Counted from the first letter of the stretch, positions 1 through 25,944 are shown. The stretch is 64,000 nt of DNA from Nectonema munidae (GCA_030549495.1 JAUIRK010000894.1:558001-622000); one strand, 5' to 3'. Notes: a model not told the origin generated them from the letters alone. Translations and numbers: made by a program.

Positions 1-530
1 TTATATTGAACCGTAAATCTATTTCATGAAATCATGATATTAAGGATTTTGTCTCGTATTCTCGTGGAGTTGATGATGACGTTGAAATATGGAGTCACCA
101 TTAGAAGAAGGTTGGGAACGCTAGAAGATCAATTTGCTAATAAATTGTTGTCCACCTTTTTGAAAAGTCCCCACTACTTTTGAGTTCAATATGTCTGTAA
201 ATAGCTAAGCAAAGTAGATCTTGTCTTCCATCCATGGGTAATATACATGAGGTGGATTTATAAGTCGTCTTATAGGATCCATGAAAAAAGGAAAGGGGCC
301 TATGAATATTTATATTAACGCTTTCAGGCACAATTCGTCATCAGTGTGACCAGAAAAATAAAATAGCCTGTTCTAAGTTATAGCAAAATATGTCAGTCTC
401 AAAATTATTTCTGTTGAAGAGATGATGAGCGAATCACTAAAAGTGTTAGTAATATCCTAAATAAATAACTTGTTTTATTCGTATAATCTTTATTTGATAT
501 TACAGTATGTTCATTTGATTCTTGTTGTAG

Positions 531-14749
<14,219 letters not shown>

Positions 14750-15490
14750 AGACTTAGCATAACTAACACTTTCTATAAAATGACACCTTGTGTTTCTCAA
14801 CAGTGATATGATAAACATGACTTAATGACATCAAAAATTCTGTACTTATATACTATACAAACTTATATTAGATTATTTGAATTTTTATCTGCTTTTCACT
14901 TCATCACAAGACAAAATCATATATATATATATCAAAATAGATGGCTGCTCACAATACAATTATATTTCCTTGTATTTTGAATATACGGAGCGCGTCATCA
15001 AATATAATGCACTGTTTTTTGTATCATTATAACAAAAATTTTGTATTTATACTGAATATGTACAAACCTTGTATATTAGATTTGTGAATCTTTATCTGCT
15101 TTCCACATCATCTCACTACAAAATCGTATTTAAATATAAATATATATATTCAGAATAGATGGTTACAGTTATATTCCATTGTATTTTGAATACACGGAGA
15201 GCGCCATCGAATATAATGCACTGTTTTTTCTCATATTATTTGTGATGAAAGATCAAGTCACATTTTACGAGGTGAATTTTAACGTTTTATCACTCGACAC
15301 ACGTGTTCAAGCGACACACTTTAAATCTCTTAACGTGTATTTCCTTTCTCTTCACTTGTGTACGTGTGAATGTTATGCGTGTGTCTGTTGTGCATGTGTG
15401 CGCTATCAAGACGACGTAGCACCACAGTTAATACTCTTTTACAAGTATTTACGTTGACCATAATAAATTTATTCATCGAACTTAATTAAT
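14750..15490 (+). other. PP1 3' UTR (or alternative intron) with tandem duplication and poly(A) signal
   Basis: After the PP1 stop there is non-coding, AT-rich sequence. A block of about 200 bp is duplicated in tandem: roughly 14850-15056 and 15057-15240. Both copies share TATTAGATT..GAATctTTATCTGCTTT, a TATATATA run, AATAGATGG, CCTTGTATTTTGAATA-like and AATATAATGCACTGTTTTTT segments, with scattered substitutions and indels. AATAAA occurs at 15462-15467 and is a plausible poly(A) signal for the long-tail isoform. Otherwise no ORF or RNA gene is recognised. Confidence 0.55.
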
Positions 15491-15552
15491 CTCTGATGCA
15501 ATCCCCACTTTTCCTTTTCATCTTCTCCTTAATATCGACTTAACCTTTTCAG

Positions 15553-15606
15553 GCACCTGGATCACCATTCGCTGCTCTTAATCGGCCATCCAACACGCCC
15601 TTTTGA
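15553..15606 (+). CDS. PPP1CB: Probable alternative terminal coding exon of the PP1 gene
   Basis: A pyrimidine-rich tract ending in an AG acceptor (15551-15552) precedes an 18-codon open stretch in phase 0: APGSPFAALNRPSNTPF then TGA. The last PP1 exon contains a possible phase-0 donor (GT at 14690-14691) directly after the codons for KTKYEY. Using it would give KPSEKKTKYEY-APGSPFAALNRPSNTPF. In PP1-beta the segment after KxKYxY is a Gly/Leu/Asn stretch followed by GRPxTPP, and ALNRPSNTP resembles it better than the read-through tail does. The stretch is much richer in G+C than its surroundings, as the other coding exons are. Seen: acceptor, phase and similarity. Inferred: that both isoforms are made. 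Confidence 0.5.
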   Translation, partial: APGSPFAALNRPSNTPF

Positions 15607-15716
15607 TAAGGGCCAGCGCAGAAAAATACTGTGCATTTGGCCATGCCCAAAACTTTAGAGTACCTGAGACTTTTTAGATACGTACAAGACAAACACGGCT
15701 TGTAACTGATATTATT

Positions 15717-16460
15717 AATCATCATCATCATTGTGCCATATCCATTTGGACGTGGGCAATCATGGAGTGCCAAGTTGTTCGATCTTTCATCTTCCTTCTC
15801 ATCTCCATTGTGTTGCAACTCTTTCCCAAAGCTTCTTTGAGTCCATCGATAAATTTCTTGCGTGGTCTTCCTCTTCTTCCTTCCATCATTCCGTATGTAC
15901 AAAGGCTTTCTAATCCATCTTTTCTCTCAATATGGGCAGCAAATGTTAGCTGCCTTCTGTATATTATATTCAAGAGTTCTCTTTTGGTTTCAACTCTCCT
16001 TGTACTTCTTCATTTGTAATTTTTTGGGTCCAGCTACCCTTATCAACCTTCTCCATATTTTCATTTCGAACGCTTCCAACTTTTTTTGAGAGTTTTTGCT
16101 TATATTCCAGGTTTCGCATTCGTATGTGAGTGTAGATCACATATAGCATTTAACCATTCTTTTCTTCATATTTAATGATAGTTTTGTATTTTTTCAAACT
16201 CATTCATCGCACTATTAGCTATTGAAATTCTTTTTATTTCTTTGTCACTCCTTCCATCGGAGGTGATTAAACTCCCTAAATATACAAACTGTTTCACTTG
16301 ATCAATTATTTTATCGTTGACCTTCATTTCTATCTTTGGATTATTCTCTTTTTTAGTAACTATCATTGATTTTGTTTTCCTGAGATTAATTCTTATTCCC
16401 ATCGTTTCACTTTGTTTATTAACCTGTCGTATGAGGTGTTGGAGTTTATCCTTGCTATCT
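15717..16460 (-). mobile_element. 5'-truncated LINE, reverse-transcriptase C-terminal part
   Basis: Minus-strand coding remnant. It starts DKLQHLIRQVNKQSETMGIRINLRKTKSM, then KIIDQVKQFVYLGSLITSDG..KEIKRI (16172-16440), the conserved end of non-LTR reverse transcriptases. After a stretch with stops it resumes as RRQLTFAAHIERKDGLES..RRGRPRKKFIDGLKEAL (15728-15973), the usual C-terminal tail with its basic GRPRxxxxDG motif. It ends in a GATGATGATGAT tail at about 15720-15735, as RTE-like LINEs do. The clade is inferred from the tail and architecture; Jockey/CR1 kin are possible. It begins about 110 bp beyond the alternative PP1 exon. Confidence 0.8.
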
Positions 16461-17568
16461 GCAATTAATACAGATGAATATTATTAATATTCACTTACAA
16501 ATAGCACAAAATTTTGCGTATTAGTAATTATCTGGGCTTCAGAAATTTTTGGGCGTTGTTTTCAAGTCAATATAAAAGGCCGCAATTAACAACTATAACT
16601 GATTTTTGGCGGAAGCATTAATGATTTTGATAGCAAATCTAACGACGTTACGCTAAGTTTTTAATATATCTTTCATTGAGAATTAGAGAAGAGCTGCACA
16701 TTAAAAAAGAAGTACTGTCCTAAACACTAAGTTCTCAGTGTCATAATTTCATGAATAAGATATTATTATTATCACAAAAGATTTTTTATCCTACATTATA
16801 CATTAAACTAAGTTTAGAAGGAGATTGTTACAGCTCTTGAAAAAGAATATGTAGCCTCAAATACCCTCAAGACATTTTTCTAAGCTCTGAGAAGCAAATA
16901 TGAGAGCAGGTATGTTCATTTGAAAATAGATCGGAAGATTATAGGATGCCCAAAAATTCTAAAAAAAACTAAAAAGAAGGAAAAGCAAAGCATTTTAAAT
17001 AAAATGTATTGTTTTTGTAGTACAGGATTTTTGGTCAATAACAAAATGGATAATTATGTGGAACTTATTGAGACCTGTTGAAGAGCTATGCCTCGATGGA
17101 CTGTATATAAGTTGACCTTGAAGGTCTTATATTCTTGGTGCTTTTATTGACAATTTCATAGAGAATATGTTCATGAAAATTTGATTGGAGGCTAACTCGT
17201 GGCTTATTCGGCAATTGGATGACAGCAAATCTAGAAAATTGCACATTCTAGCGTGATAAATTTGTCTCAGAGAGTTCACAATATAACGTATATTTTATTT
17301 TTGTTTCATATATAAAAATAGTGAGATCTAAACTTTTCTTAACTCAAAAATTTAACCTTGAAGGTCACAGAAGCAAATTTTAAAAGAAATAACGCGCATT
17401 TTCTATTCTTTTCCAATAAAATGAGTTTGGAAATAACACTTGTTTGCCAGAAACAAAAACCGTGTTACACAGTGCTATATTATTCAATTTTTTGTCGAGT
17501 AATTTTTATTGCAGAATCCATTTAAATACTTTTTTGCTTTATAGCTAGAGAATTAAATTAAGTAAATA

Positions 17569-18142
17569 CGGAGCCGGATTAAATTTCTTTAACTATTACA
17601 TAAATTTAATGGCTGAAGAAAACTCACACTCATATTCAGAGTTTAGCTAAAAATGTGATTTGATCAAAGATTTTGGTGTTGATTTGCAAGAGATGAGAGG
17701 CCAGAGTTATGACATCGCTTCTATGTCTGCAACTTTCAATGGTCTGCAAGTTAGAATATAAGCTATAAATACACTGGCGTATTATGTTCTTTGTGCAGGA
17801 CGATCTTTAAACTCTGTTGAAACATCAACAGAGTTTAAAATTAAACCTTTTGTTATTAAAACCTTATATTTTTAGTTAGCTTCTTGGTATTCGATGTCTT
17901 GCATGAATGTGAGTTTCAATGGTTAATTCTTTGAAAAGCTCTCCTAACACATGTCATCAAACCATAACAAAAGGTTTTCTTAACCTTTTTCTTCCGAATT
18001 AGCATTTATAGAAATACAATCTTGAGTACGTTAGAAGTTTACTTACATACTTTAACACTGACAATATATATACATATAAAAATTTAAAGAAAGAAGTAAC
18101 AAAGTTTGGCCTAGGGCCCTAATGCAAGTAAATCCAGCCCTG
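17569..18142. mobile_element. hAT-like non-autonomous element (old)
   Basis: The left end CGGAGCCGGATTAAATT and the right end, reverse-complemented, CAGGGCTGGATTTACTT form imperfect inverted repeats of the hAT CAGGG type. Flanks AGTAAATA and AGTATAAG agree only partly, so the target duplication is uncertain. No ORF. A perfect hairpin lies inside at 17806-17839. Confidence 0.45.
17806..17839. repeat. Perfect hairpin, 15-bp arms, 4-nt loop
   Basis: TTTAAACTCTGTTGA and its exact reverse complement are separated by AACA. It lies within the hAT-like relic; it could be cruciform-forming or a transcript hairpin, role unknown. Confidence 0.9.
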
Positions 18143-18965
18143 AGTATAAGGATTATAAACAAACTACCCTACATTAATTTATTTAGCCTACATTCCAAAT
18201 AATATGCCAATTTCCTTAATTTAATTGTCGATTAAAAAAGATTTTATTATATAGCATATGACACTAAAATTTTATCCTCATGTATTGGCAGGAATCTAAA
18301 TTATTTCAATTCTAAACAAAATATAAAGAAACAATTAGTGTCTCTTTATTAGATACTCTAGTTAACACAATAATATTTTTTAATGAATTCGACTTTAAAA
18401 TTCATGAAACGAAATTTGATATAAAATAGCATTAAGGTGTTTATTGAAGACCAGAATTTTGAAAATTGGTCTGTTTTTTTCAATCGGATAACAGAATTCA
18501 TTTGATCCCCACCTTAATTTTTAAACCACACACAAGATATTTTGATTTTAGAGTAGATATATATCAAATTTTTTAGTGTCAATTTATAATGTAATTTTTT
18601 TTTGAGATTTAAGGTTTAATCTAGTTCTATAACAAATTACTGAACTTCTGCTATTCATGAGATCAATGGTTTAATTTCTAATACCAGATTTTAAACTAAA
18701 AATGCTAGACTTTTATCATGAATTACTTTTTCTAATCCAAAATCGATACTTGAAAGATAGCATTTTAAATTTTACACGCTTGACTAACAGTCCACACAAA
18801 AGAGCCATAGAAACATCTTGTCAGAACCCAGTCTGAACATGAAAGATTGCTAAGTTTTGTGTGAATAAAAATGAATCAGGTAATCAAAATAATATACGTT
18901 AACGAGTTTTAACGCCTTGAGAACGAGAATTTTGAAGATTAATCATCTACTTTTTTTCAATGTAA

Positions 18966-19481
18966 TCTATATTATAATAAGCTAGCGTCTGTGTGTCTGT
19001 CTGTGTGTCGCTGGAAGCATTCTGATTGGTTGAAATTATTATATATGTTTTGTGTGTATTTTTATATGGTGTGATGAGTTTATATGTGTGTATGTGTTTG
19101 AAGCATTCTGATTGGTTTAAATTATTATATGTTTTGTATGTATTTTTATATGTGTGATGAGTTCATATATCTGTAGTGTGAGGGTTGCTTGAAGCATTCT
19201 GATTGGTTGAAATATCTTTTTTTCATATGGTGTAATAGAAAAATACACAGAAAAGATACAATTATTCTAAAAAGTGACCACCATACCATATAACACTATT
19301 AGCAACTCAAAATACACATTACCCAGAATCCTATCTTTCGAGCGTAGTCTAAACAAAAAAAAAACTAGCCGGTCCCGTGGTCGTTTTGAACGAAGCGAAT
19401 TTGAATTAGCAACTCAATATACACACTACCCAGAATCCTATGTTTCGAGCGAAGCGAGAAACGACCACGGGACCGGCTAGT
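18966..19481 (+). mobile_element. Non-autonomous Helitron, array 1 copy 1
   Basis: The 5' end is TCTATATTATAATAAGCTAG, matching the Helitron TC start. The 3' end is ..CACGGGACCGGCTAGT, matching CTRRT. The base before is A and after is T, the expected AT insertion site, and there is no target duplication. Inside are three ~100-bp sub-repeats built on TTGAAGCATTCTGATTGGTT. A 3' block is present twice, and an inverted copy of the 3' terminus (ACTAGCCGGTCCCGTGGTCG) begins near 19365. No Rep/helicase ORF. Confidence 0.75.
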
Positions 19482-20008
19482 TTTATATATAATAAGCTAG
19501 CGTCTGTCTGTCGCTGGAAACATTTTGATTGGTTGAAATTATTTATATATGTTTTGTGTGTGTTTTTATATGGTGTGATGAGTTTGTATGTGTGTATTTG
19601 TTTGAAGCATTTTGATTGGTTGAAATTATTATATGTTCTGTGTGTATTTTTATATGTGTGATGAGTTTATATATCTGTAGTCTGAGTGTCGCTTGAAGCA
19701 TTCTGATTGGTTTAAATATCTTTTTTTTTATATGGTGTAATAGAAAAATACACAGAAAAGATACAACTATGCTAAAAACTGACCACCATACCATATAACA
19801 CTATTAGCAACTCAAAATACATACTACCAAGAAACCTATGTTTCGAGCGTAGCCTAAACAAAAAAAACTAGCCGGTCCCGTGGTCGTTTCGAGCGAAGCG
19901 AATTTGAATTAGCAACTCAATATACACACTACCCAGAATCCTATGTTTCGAGCGCAGCGAGAAACACTGTTTCGAGCGAAGCGAGAAACGACCACGGGAC
20001 CGGCTAGT
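19482..20008 (+). mobile_element. Non-autonomous Helitron, array 1 copy 2
   Basis: Directly abuts copy 1. It starts with TTTATATATAATAAGCTAGC, the TC having been lost or replaced at the junction, and ends in CTAGT at 20004-20008. Near the 3' end the segment TTTCGAGCGcAGCGAGAAAC is duplicated relative to copy 1. Confidence 0.7.
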
Positions 20009-20553
20009 TTTATATATAATAAGCTAGCGTGTGTGTGTGTGTCTGTGTGTCGCTGGAAGCATTCTGATTGGTTGAAATTATTTATATATGTTTTGTGTGT
20101 GTTTTATATGGTGTGATGAGTTTGTATGTGTGTTTGTCGCTTGAAGCATTTTGATTGGTTGAAATTATTATATGTTTTGTGTGTATTTTTATATGTGTGA
20201 TGAGTTCATATATCTGTAGTGTGAGTGTCACTTGAAGCATTCTGATTGGTTGAAATATATTTTGTATGTATTTTTATATGGTGTAATAGAAAAATACACA
20301 GAAAAGGTACAAATATTCTAAAAACTGATCACCATACCATATAACACTATTAGCAACTCAAAATACACACTACAAGAATCCTATTTTTCAAGTGTAACCT
20401 AAACAAAAAAAACTAGCCGGTCCCGTGGTCGTTTTGAGCGAAGCGAATTTGAATTAGCAACTCAATATACACACTACCCAGAATCCTATGTTTCGAGCGC
20501 AGCGAGAAACACTGTTTCGAGCGAAGCGAGAAACGACCACGGGACCGGCTAGT
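20009..20553 (+). mobile_element. Non-autonomous Helitron, array 1 copy 3
   Basis: Third head-to-tail unit, ending CTAGT at 20549-20553 with T following. Its interior is, as far as I can compare by eye, identical to the reverse complement of array 2 copy A (27884-28405), including rare variants such as ACTACAAGAATCC and TTCAAGTGTAACC. Array 2 copy A lacks the duplicated 3' segment. Confidence 0.7.
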
Positions 20554-20867
20554 TTTATATATTTATTTAAAGCAGATTTCCATTCCTTCGTACACTGGTC
20601 AACAAAGGGTTAAAATATCACTTTATTAAGAATTTGTAAAGATAAAAAAATTTATAAATATTTATCACATAATAAAAATATAATCACACCAATATAATAA
20701 AATTATAATTTATAAACTTTCCATCACTCCTTCAAAACCATCTTTTTCAAAATGAGTATGATGTCCTGTCTTTAAATTGAACTTTAGACACAGGCTATTT
20801 ATTAAAATGTAATCTTTTGCTAGTAAGCTCTCATATAACAACGAAACTTTTCTATTACGAACTAGTA

Positions 20868-20965
20868 ATTATGTCTTCTACTCTATGTGCCTGGCTTTGA
20901 TTGACACTACATAGTTCTGGTACAAATCCAGCATCAAGCCTGTGCTCATAGTTTGATACAAGGGG
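20868..20965 (+). mobile_element. tRNA-derived SINE, copy 3
   Basis: Plus-strand GGTACAAATCCAGCATCAAG followed by GCTCATAGTTTGATACAAGG. These two words are shared with the copies at 8385 and 61435, and the B-box-like part is decayed. Confidence 0.45.
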
Positions 20966-22366
20966 TGTAGTTGTGCCTTTTTAATAAAAACACCCCCCGT
21001 TAGTTTTATTTACTTTTACCAAATGATGTGAGCAAAATTCATTTAACAAACGAATTTAAAAATTAATGATGTAAAAAATGTTCTTATGAGGCTTCATTTT
21101 ATTCTTTCTATTCGCATATAAAAGTGAATTTTTTGGAATGTGGAGATGTTATTTATAAAAAACAACTAATCAGATATTTGATTCAGTTTCTGTGGTTTAT
21201 AGCATAATGCAATCTTCGAATTTTTACTGCAAAGAAGAAAAAAATTCAAATTTTTACATACCATTTCAACCTATTAATGTCTCATAGCATAAATCACTTT
21301 CGCACAACTACAGTTCAATAAGAAAAAAAGAGTCCAATTTTTTATAACTTTCCAAACAATCGACTTCTTCCCATTTATTTTCAAAGGTGATTTTTCCATC
21401 CATAAGGGCACACCTTCCTCTTGACATATGAATTATAGGTTGATTTTTTATCGTATTTTATTTTTCAATTCTCTTTTCCATGTTTCTATATCTTCAGCAT
21501 TTTTAATATTAATATTTACTTCTTCAAATCTCTTTTCGCCATATAATTCCACGTGGTGCTTGGCCTCCCACGCTTTATAGTTTCTGCGCATACGCGACCA
21601 TAATGAATAAATTTTTCAATATGCAGACACCCTATAAGAAGCAAAAGCCTTACCTTAAAAGAAATTACCATCTGTACTCCCCACGGTTATTCAATGCTCT
21701 ACCCAAAACTCTCAATTTAAATCAAGGCTATGTGACATGTTAGGATTAAATGAATGCTGAAAACAAAACTTCATGAATTAGTTTCACCCTATTCCTTTTG
21801 TTTATCTTCCATGCATGTATCCTTTCCCCTTTGTTATTTCTTTTTTATTAATCTACTTATTTTGTGTTATTACAACAAAATTTCCATTATTTAAATTAAT
21901 AAATTTTGTCTTATCTTATCAAAAGGTTATGCTATTAATGAAGTCTTAGTAACAATGACAAAAAATTTTGATATATTATTTTAAATTTATTTATAAATTA
22001 AAAAAGAAAGCAATATTTTAATAGAATATTGAATTTGCTAGCAAGTTAAAAACTAGTTTGCGAATAATTTAATAGTTAAGAAATGAATATGGCTGTTCAA
22101 AAATTTTTAAGAATTAAACACATCATAAAGATACATATTATTGTTGACAACGTCAGGCTTGAATTGATAAAAAAAAAATAAGGGGTATCTTGCGTTTAAA
22201 AGTTCTAACAAATTAATGAACTTCGACACCACAATATTATTAAACTTCATTATCATTGTTATGTATATAGATTGGTCATTTTATAAAATCTTAACATCAT
22301 ACAGAGTAAAATAAAAAAATATACATTTATTTTAAAAAAATAAGTTATATAAAAAGCTATATAATG
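20966..22366. other. Non-coding AT-rich sequence, nothing recognised
   Basis: No ORF of coding character, no RNA gene and no clear repeat. It contains the downstream flank of LSM10, including its poly(A) signal. Confidence 0.5.
22326..22331 (-). promoter_or_regulatory. Poly(A) signal AATAAA of the LSM10-like gene
   Basis: AATAAA on the minus strand, 36-41 nt beyond the stop codon that ends at 22367. The position suits cleavage shortly downstream. Confidence 0.5.
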
Positions 22367-22687
22367 TTACCTTTTTTTAATTCCTATTAGTGCTTTTTTG
22401 CCTTCAAAGAGTAAGCGAGCACAACTCAAGTCTTTAGGCATATGTATATATCTAATTTTCTTACCGTTCAAAAACATATCAGTAAAGCTTTGTTCCCTCT
22501 TTAATCGAAAAGAGTGCAATTTTACATCAGATAATGTACAATTTAGAGATGAATCGATATCAATTAGTTTGGCATATATCTTTGATTCATCAATTAAATC
22601 AATCTCGATTCTTTTCTCTCTTAGTGAATACAGTGCCAATGAAGCTGACTTTAAAGCTTTTCTTTTGTCAGGATTAGGGTGAAACAT
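22367..22687 (-). CDS. LSM10: U7 snRNA-associated Sm-like protein LSm10
   Basis: A single uninterrupted 106-residue ORF from an ATG. Residues 20-55, with REKRIEIDLIDESKIYAK and IDIDSSLNCTLSDVKL, match the Sm1 motif of LSm10 (VDLRDESxxxGxIxxxDAFMNxxLxxV). Residues about 70-90, FLNGKKIRYIHMPKDLS, match the Sm2 motif and its characteristic RY(V/I)HIPDD ending. Length agrees with the family (about 110-125). LSm10 pairs with LSm11 to replace SmD1/SmD2 in the U7 snRNP, which directs 3' processing of replication-dependent histone mRNAs in the nucleus. SmD1 is the main alternative, but the lack of a Gly/Arg tail and the IRYIHMP ending favour LSm10. It is flanked by the two inverted Helitron arrays. 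Confidence 0.8.
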   Translation of the reverse strand: MFHPNPDKRKALKSASLALYSLREKRIEIDLIDESKIYAKLIDIDSSLNCTLSDVKLHSFRLKREQSFTDMFLNGKKIRYIHMPKDLSCARLLFEGKKALIGIKKR

Positions 22688-23042
22688 ACCAAATAGTTTT
22701 TATAAATTTAAAGCATAAACTAGAATCGAAAGGTAAAGTTAAAAAATTCTAAAAAATTTTAAAATTAAAAGATTAAATTTGTTTTTACATTTCATTTATG
22801 AAATAACAAAGAAATTAGGGCCTGTTTTATATGGTGATAGATATTTATATCAATAAAGGGAACCTTCAATTATTTGAAAATTATAGATAAGACAAAAAAA
22901 AACCATATGTTTATATGTTCTTTAATCTTAATCATTATAAGCTTATAAATTTTTTATTTATTATAATAATAAGAAATCATTTGTAGAAGACTTGGAAAAA
23001 TAAATTACCAAATGTTTGCGTTTATTCAAAAATTTATCCTAT

Positions 23043-23360
23043 CAGTGCCCGCGCTACCTATATAATTTTGGGGCACGTGCCCCCCCCCCCCCCCCCCCCC
23101 CCCTAAAATTTTTGGTTTTACCCCATGCACCTTTTAAAGGAAAAATAAATAAGAAAAAATTGTACACAATAATCTTATATAAATGCTGGTGTATGTGTAT
23201 GTATAATATGAGATTTCTATAGGTTTTTATACAGAAGTACTTCATGCTTTTCAACAAAGTAATATAGGATGTAAAGTAATATAGGAAATAAATTTTTTGC
23301 AAATGTGTTTCTTTGCCCCATTTCAGCCCCCCTTGAAATTTAGCTTTAGCGCGGGCACTG
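23043..23360. mobile_element. hAT-like MITE carrying a 24-base poly-C tract
   Basis: Perfect 14-bp terminal inverted repeats CAGTGCCCGCGCTA (left, at 23043) and its complement (right, ending 23360). The next internal segments are also loosely inverted: a GGGGCACGTGCCCC area against GCCCCATTTCAGCCCCCC. It is 318 bp with no coding capacity. No convincing 8-bp duplication was found (TATCCTAT against TGTTAGAT). C24 occupies 23080-23103. Confidence 0.65.
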
Positions 23361-23574
23361 TGTTAGATTCTATTTTTGTTTAAAACAGGTAAGGTAAGAA
23401 AAAATACTATGATAATATAAGTTCTATGATAAACTAAACCAGAAAAGATGGTATTAACAAGTGTATAAAAGTTTTATTATTTGATTCCTTATTTGCATAT
23501 TCAAATTTTATTCACGCCTTCTCAGCGACGTTCCATTTACATAATATTTTAATAACATTAATTTTTTAGTATAG

Positions 23575-23753
23575 GTTGGTTGGTTGGAGATATCAAAGCA
23601 CTTTCAGCCGTAAGGCTATATGCTCGCATTATGCTTAAGATGGTTAATCACAGCTTTTGTGAATTTGTTTTTAGAGTTGGGAGCCTTAGGGATCGAACCC
23701 TTGACCTTCAACTTCTAAGCTGAGAGGTACCCCCTCTCAACAATTGAGGCTCT
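23575..23753 (-). mobile_element. tRNA-like SINE, second type
   Basis: On the minus strand a tRNA-length head (23752-23681, 72 nt) starts GAGCCTC and ends AAGGCTC, giving six acceptor-type pairs. It has AGGGTTCGATCCCT as B box and T arm, and CCA follows immediately. A non-tRNA body continues to a GGTTGGTTGG-rich end near 23575. The anticodon arm does not fold into a normal 5-bp stem with a 7-nt loop, so a functional tRNA is unlikely. Confidence 0.5.
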
Positions 23754-25807
23754 TTTAGTATAGGAAAAATTTTCTAAAATTTTTTAGTAAAAACTACTTA
23801 TAAAATTAATTATTCAATGTAGACTTTTCTTTCAAATATTAAAATTAATTTTAATTTAAGATTCATTTATCTATTTTTCCAAATATTTTTTGATAAATGT
23901 ATATTGTTTAGAGATACTTCTCAAGATCAAAATATTCTCTTTATGAATTTCTTAACCCTACTATTTAGAAAACTTGTCAATAAACGTTAAATACTTATAT
24001 CTATATATAATTTACCAAGAATCTTTTATTAGAGATTATTCTTTTTCCATTCTTCATGTTATAAGAATTTTTGAAATTTTTTGAAAATTTTTATTTTAAA
24101 GAATTTTTTTACATTTTACAATTTTTTTATTTAAATATATAATAAGGTCTGGCAAATTGTCTCCCCGGAGGTCTTGTCAGACCTCTGATATATATATAAA
24201 AGGTTATCATGTCAGCCGCTTTCGAGGCCTTATGAAACAGTCTTGTGAATTACTTTTTTTTTAATTCAAATTTGCTTTTTTAATTCATATATATCATTCA
24301 TTTACCTATTGCAATGATAAATCACATTATTTCCACATAATAAATTCTCGTTTAAGCGAATCTCTATCTATCATAATCTTACAAAAATTTTAGAACATCC
24401 CTCCTATGTAAGTCAAAATAAATAGGGGGATTTTAGTATCCAATCTTTAGACTTTTTATTTGGAGTTCAAATCTAGCATAAATAATTTCTTCTAGGAACA
24501 TATATCCTTAATTTCCATACTATCACTATTATATTGTTATTTTTTTACCATATACGTTTGGAGCAAAATAAAATAATTTCAATCAATAATAAAAAATATA
24601 TAACACGCATCACAAAAAAAACAAATTGGCATACATATTACAGATATATACAGTGCAAGTTATAATAAACTCCTGCCAATAAACCAATTTTCTTGTATCA
24701 ATTTTTTACTTATGTTTTTTGAATCCGTTTACAAATCTATGATAATTATTAAAAGTAATAATAACCAAACCCATGTGGTTTTGATGATGGAAGTTTTTGC
24801 CGCCAAATTAGATGATATCTTGAAACTTTGTTATTTCAATTTTCGTACCAGTATTTGTAAAGTTGTATTTATATTATTGTTTGAAAATAGAGAACAGAAT
24901 TGAATAAAAGTAAAATTAGAATGAAAAATATCAGTCTGTAGAAAAATATAAAAAGGCAATCATTTTACTGCTTTACATATTATCCCATAAAACATGAATA
25001 AAAGAAAATGAATCACTTTGGAAATTTAATTCACATAACAAACTTGTGTTATTTTTAAAAATATATATACCTGGTATCTCACTTTTCTCGTGTATTAAAT
25101 ATAATTTTTGGAATTGGTTGAAAATGATTGACTTTTAGGCTATCATATAAAAAATCTGAGCAGTTAATTTGAATAGTCAAAAATTATTCAAGAAATGTTC
25201 ATTGGTTCAAAAATCTTTGTTCAATAATATCAAAATTTTGCGTACTACTCCCTACGATAACAAAAAGAAACCATTACTTTTTAAATATATTATATTTCAT
25301 TTTCTTCTTCCTTTCTTCAATAAATAACTAAGTAACTAATGCACTTTACGAATTAACTTAAATGACTGTAAAACGGCATAACAAACAAGTTAATAAATGG
25401 GTAAGTAACCAACTTAGACCTTGCTAACTAATTGACTAGTTAATATTTTGAATGACAGGCGTCACATTCCCTGCTATGCAGGATATTTGTGCCCAAATTT
25501 CCCATTTTATAATCATCGATCTCTAAAAGGGCGGGCCTAGAGTGTGGGATGCATCGCTTCCAATCAATCAAAGAGAGAAAATTGAATAATAAAATTTTAA
25601 TTTTATATCGGCATAATGCTTATTAATTGTGATAAATCATTAATTTATTTATATGCAGGAAAAAATTTTAAATTTGAACAAACATTATTTAGCACTCGTG
25701 CATATAATTTTCAATTTACTATTTTTAATTTCAAAACATTTATTTTTTTATTTGTCAGTATCGCATCGAAGGGAAGAATAATCATCTTACATAGTTAAAC
25801 AAATGGT

Positions 25808-25895
25808 AAAGATTTGTCACGATCGCGAATCGAACCGAGAGCAACAGGATCGATGCCCTACGATCCCACCACTAACCCATCTGCACACAAATTTC
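25808..25895 (-). mobile_element. tRNA-like SINE or tRNA relic
   Basis: Minus strand: A-box-like GATGGGTTAGTGGTG and, about 40 nt on, B-box GGTTCGATTC, correctly spaced for an internal Pol III promoter. The T stem does not pair well and no acceptor stem closes, so this is a tRNA-derived repeat and not an active tRNA gene. Confidence 0.5.
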
Positions 25896-25944
25896 TCAAC
25901 TTCTCGAAAAAAATTTTTTTTTCAGAAAAACACAACAAAAGAGC

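Noticed and set aside
25808-25895. Functional tRNA gene
   Set aside because: A and B boxes are present, but the T stem and acceptor stem do not pair.
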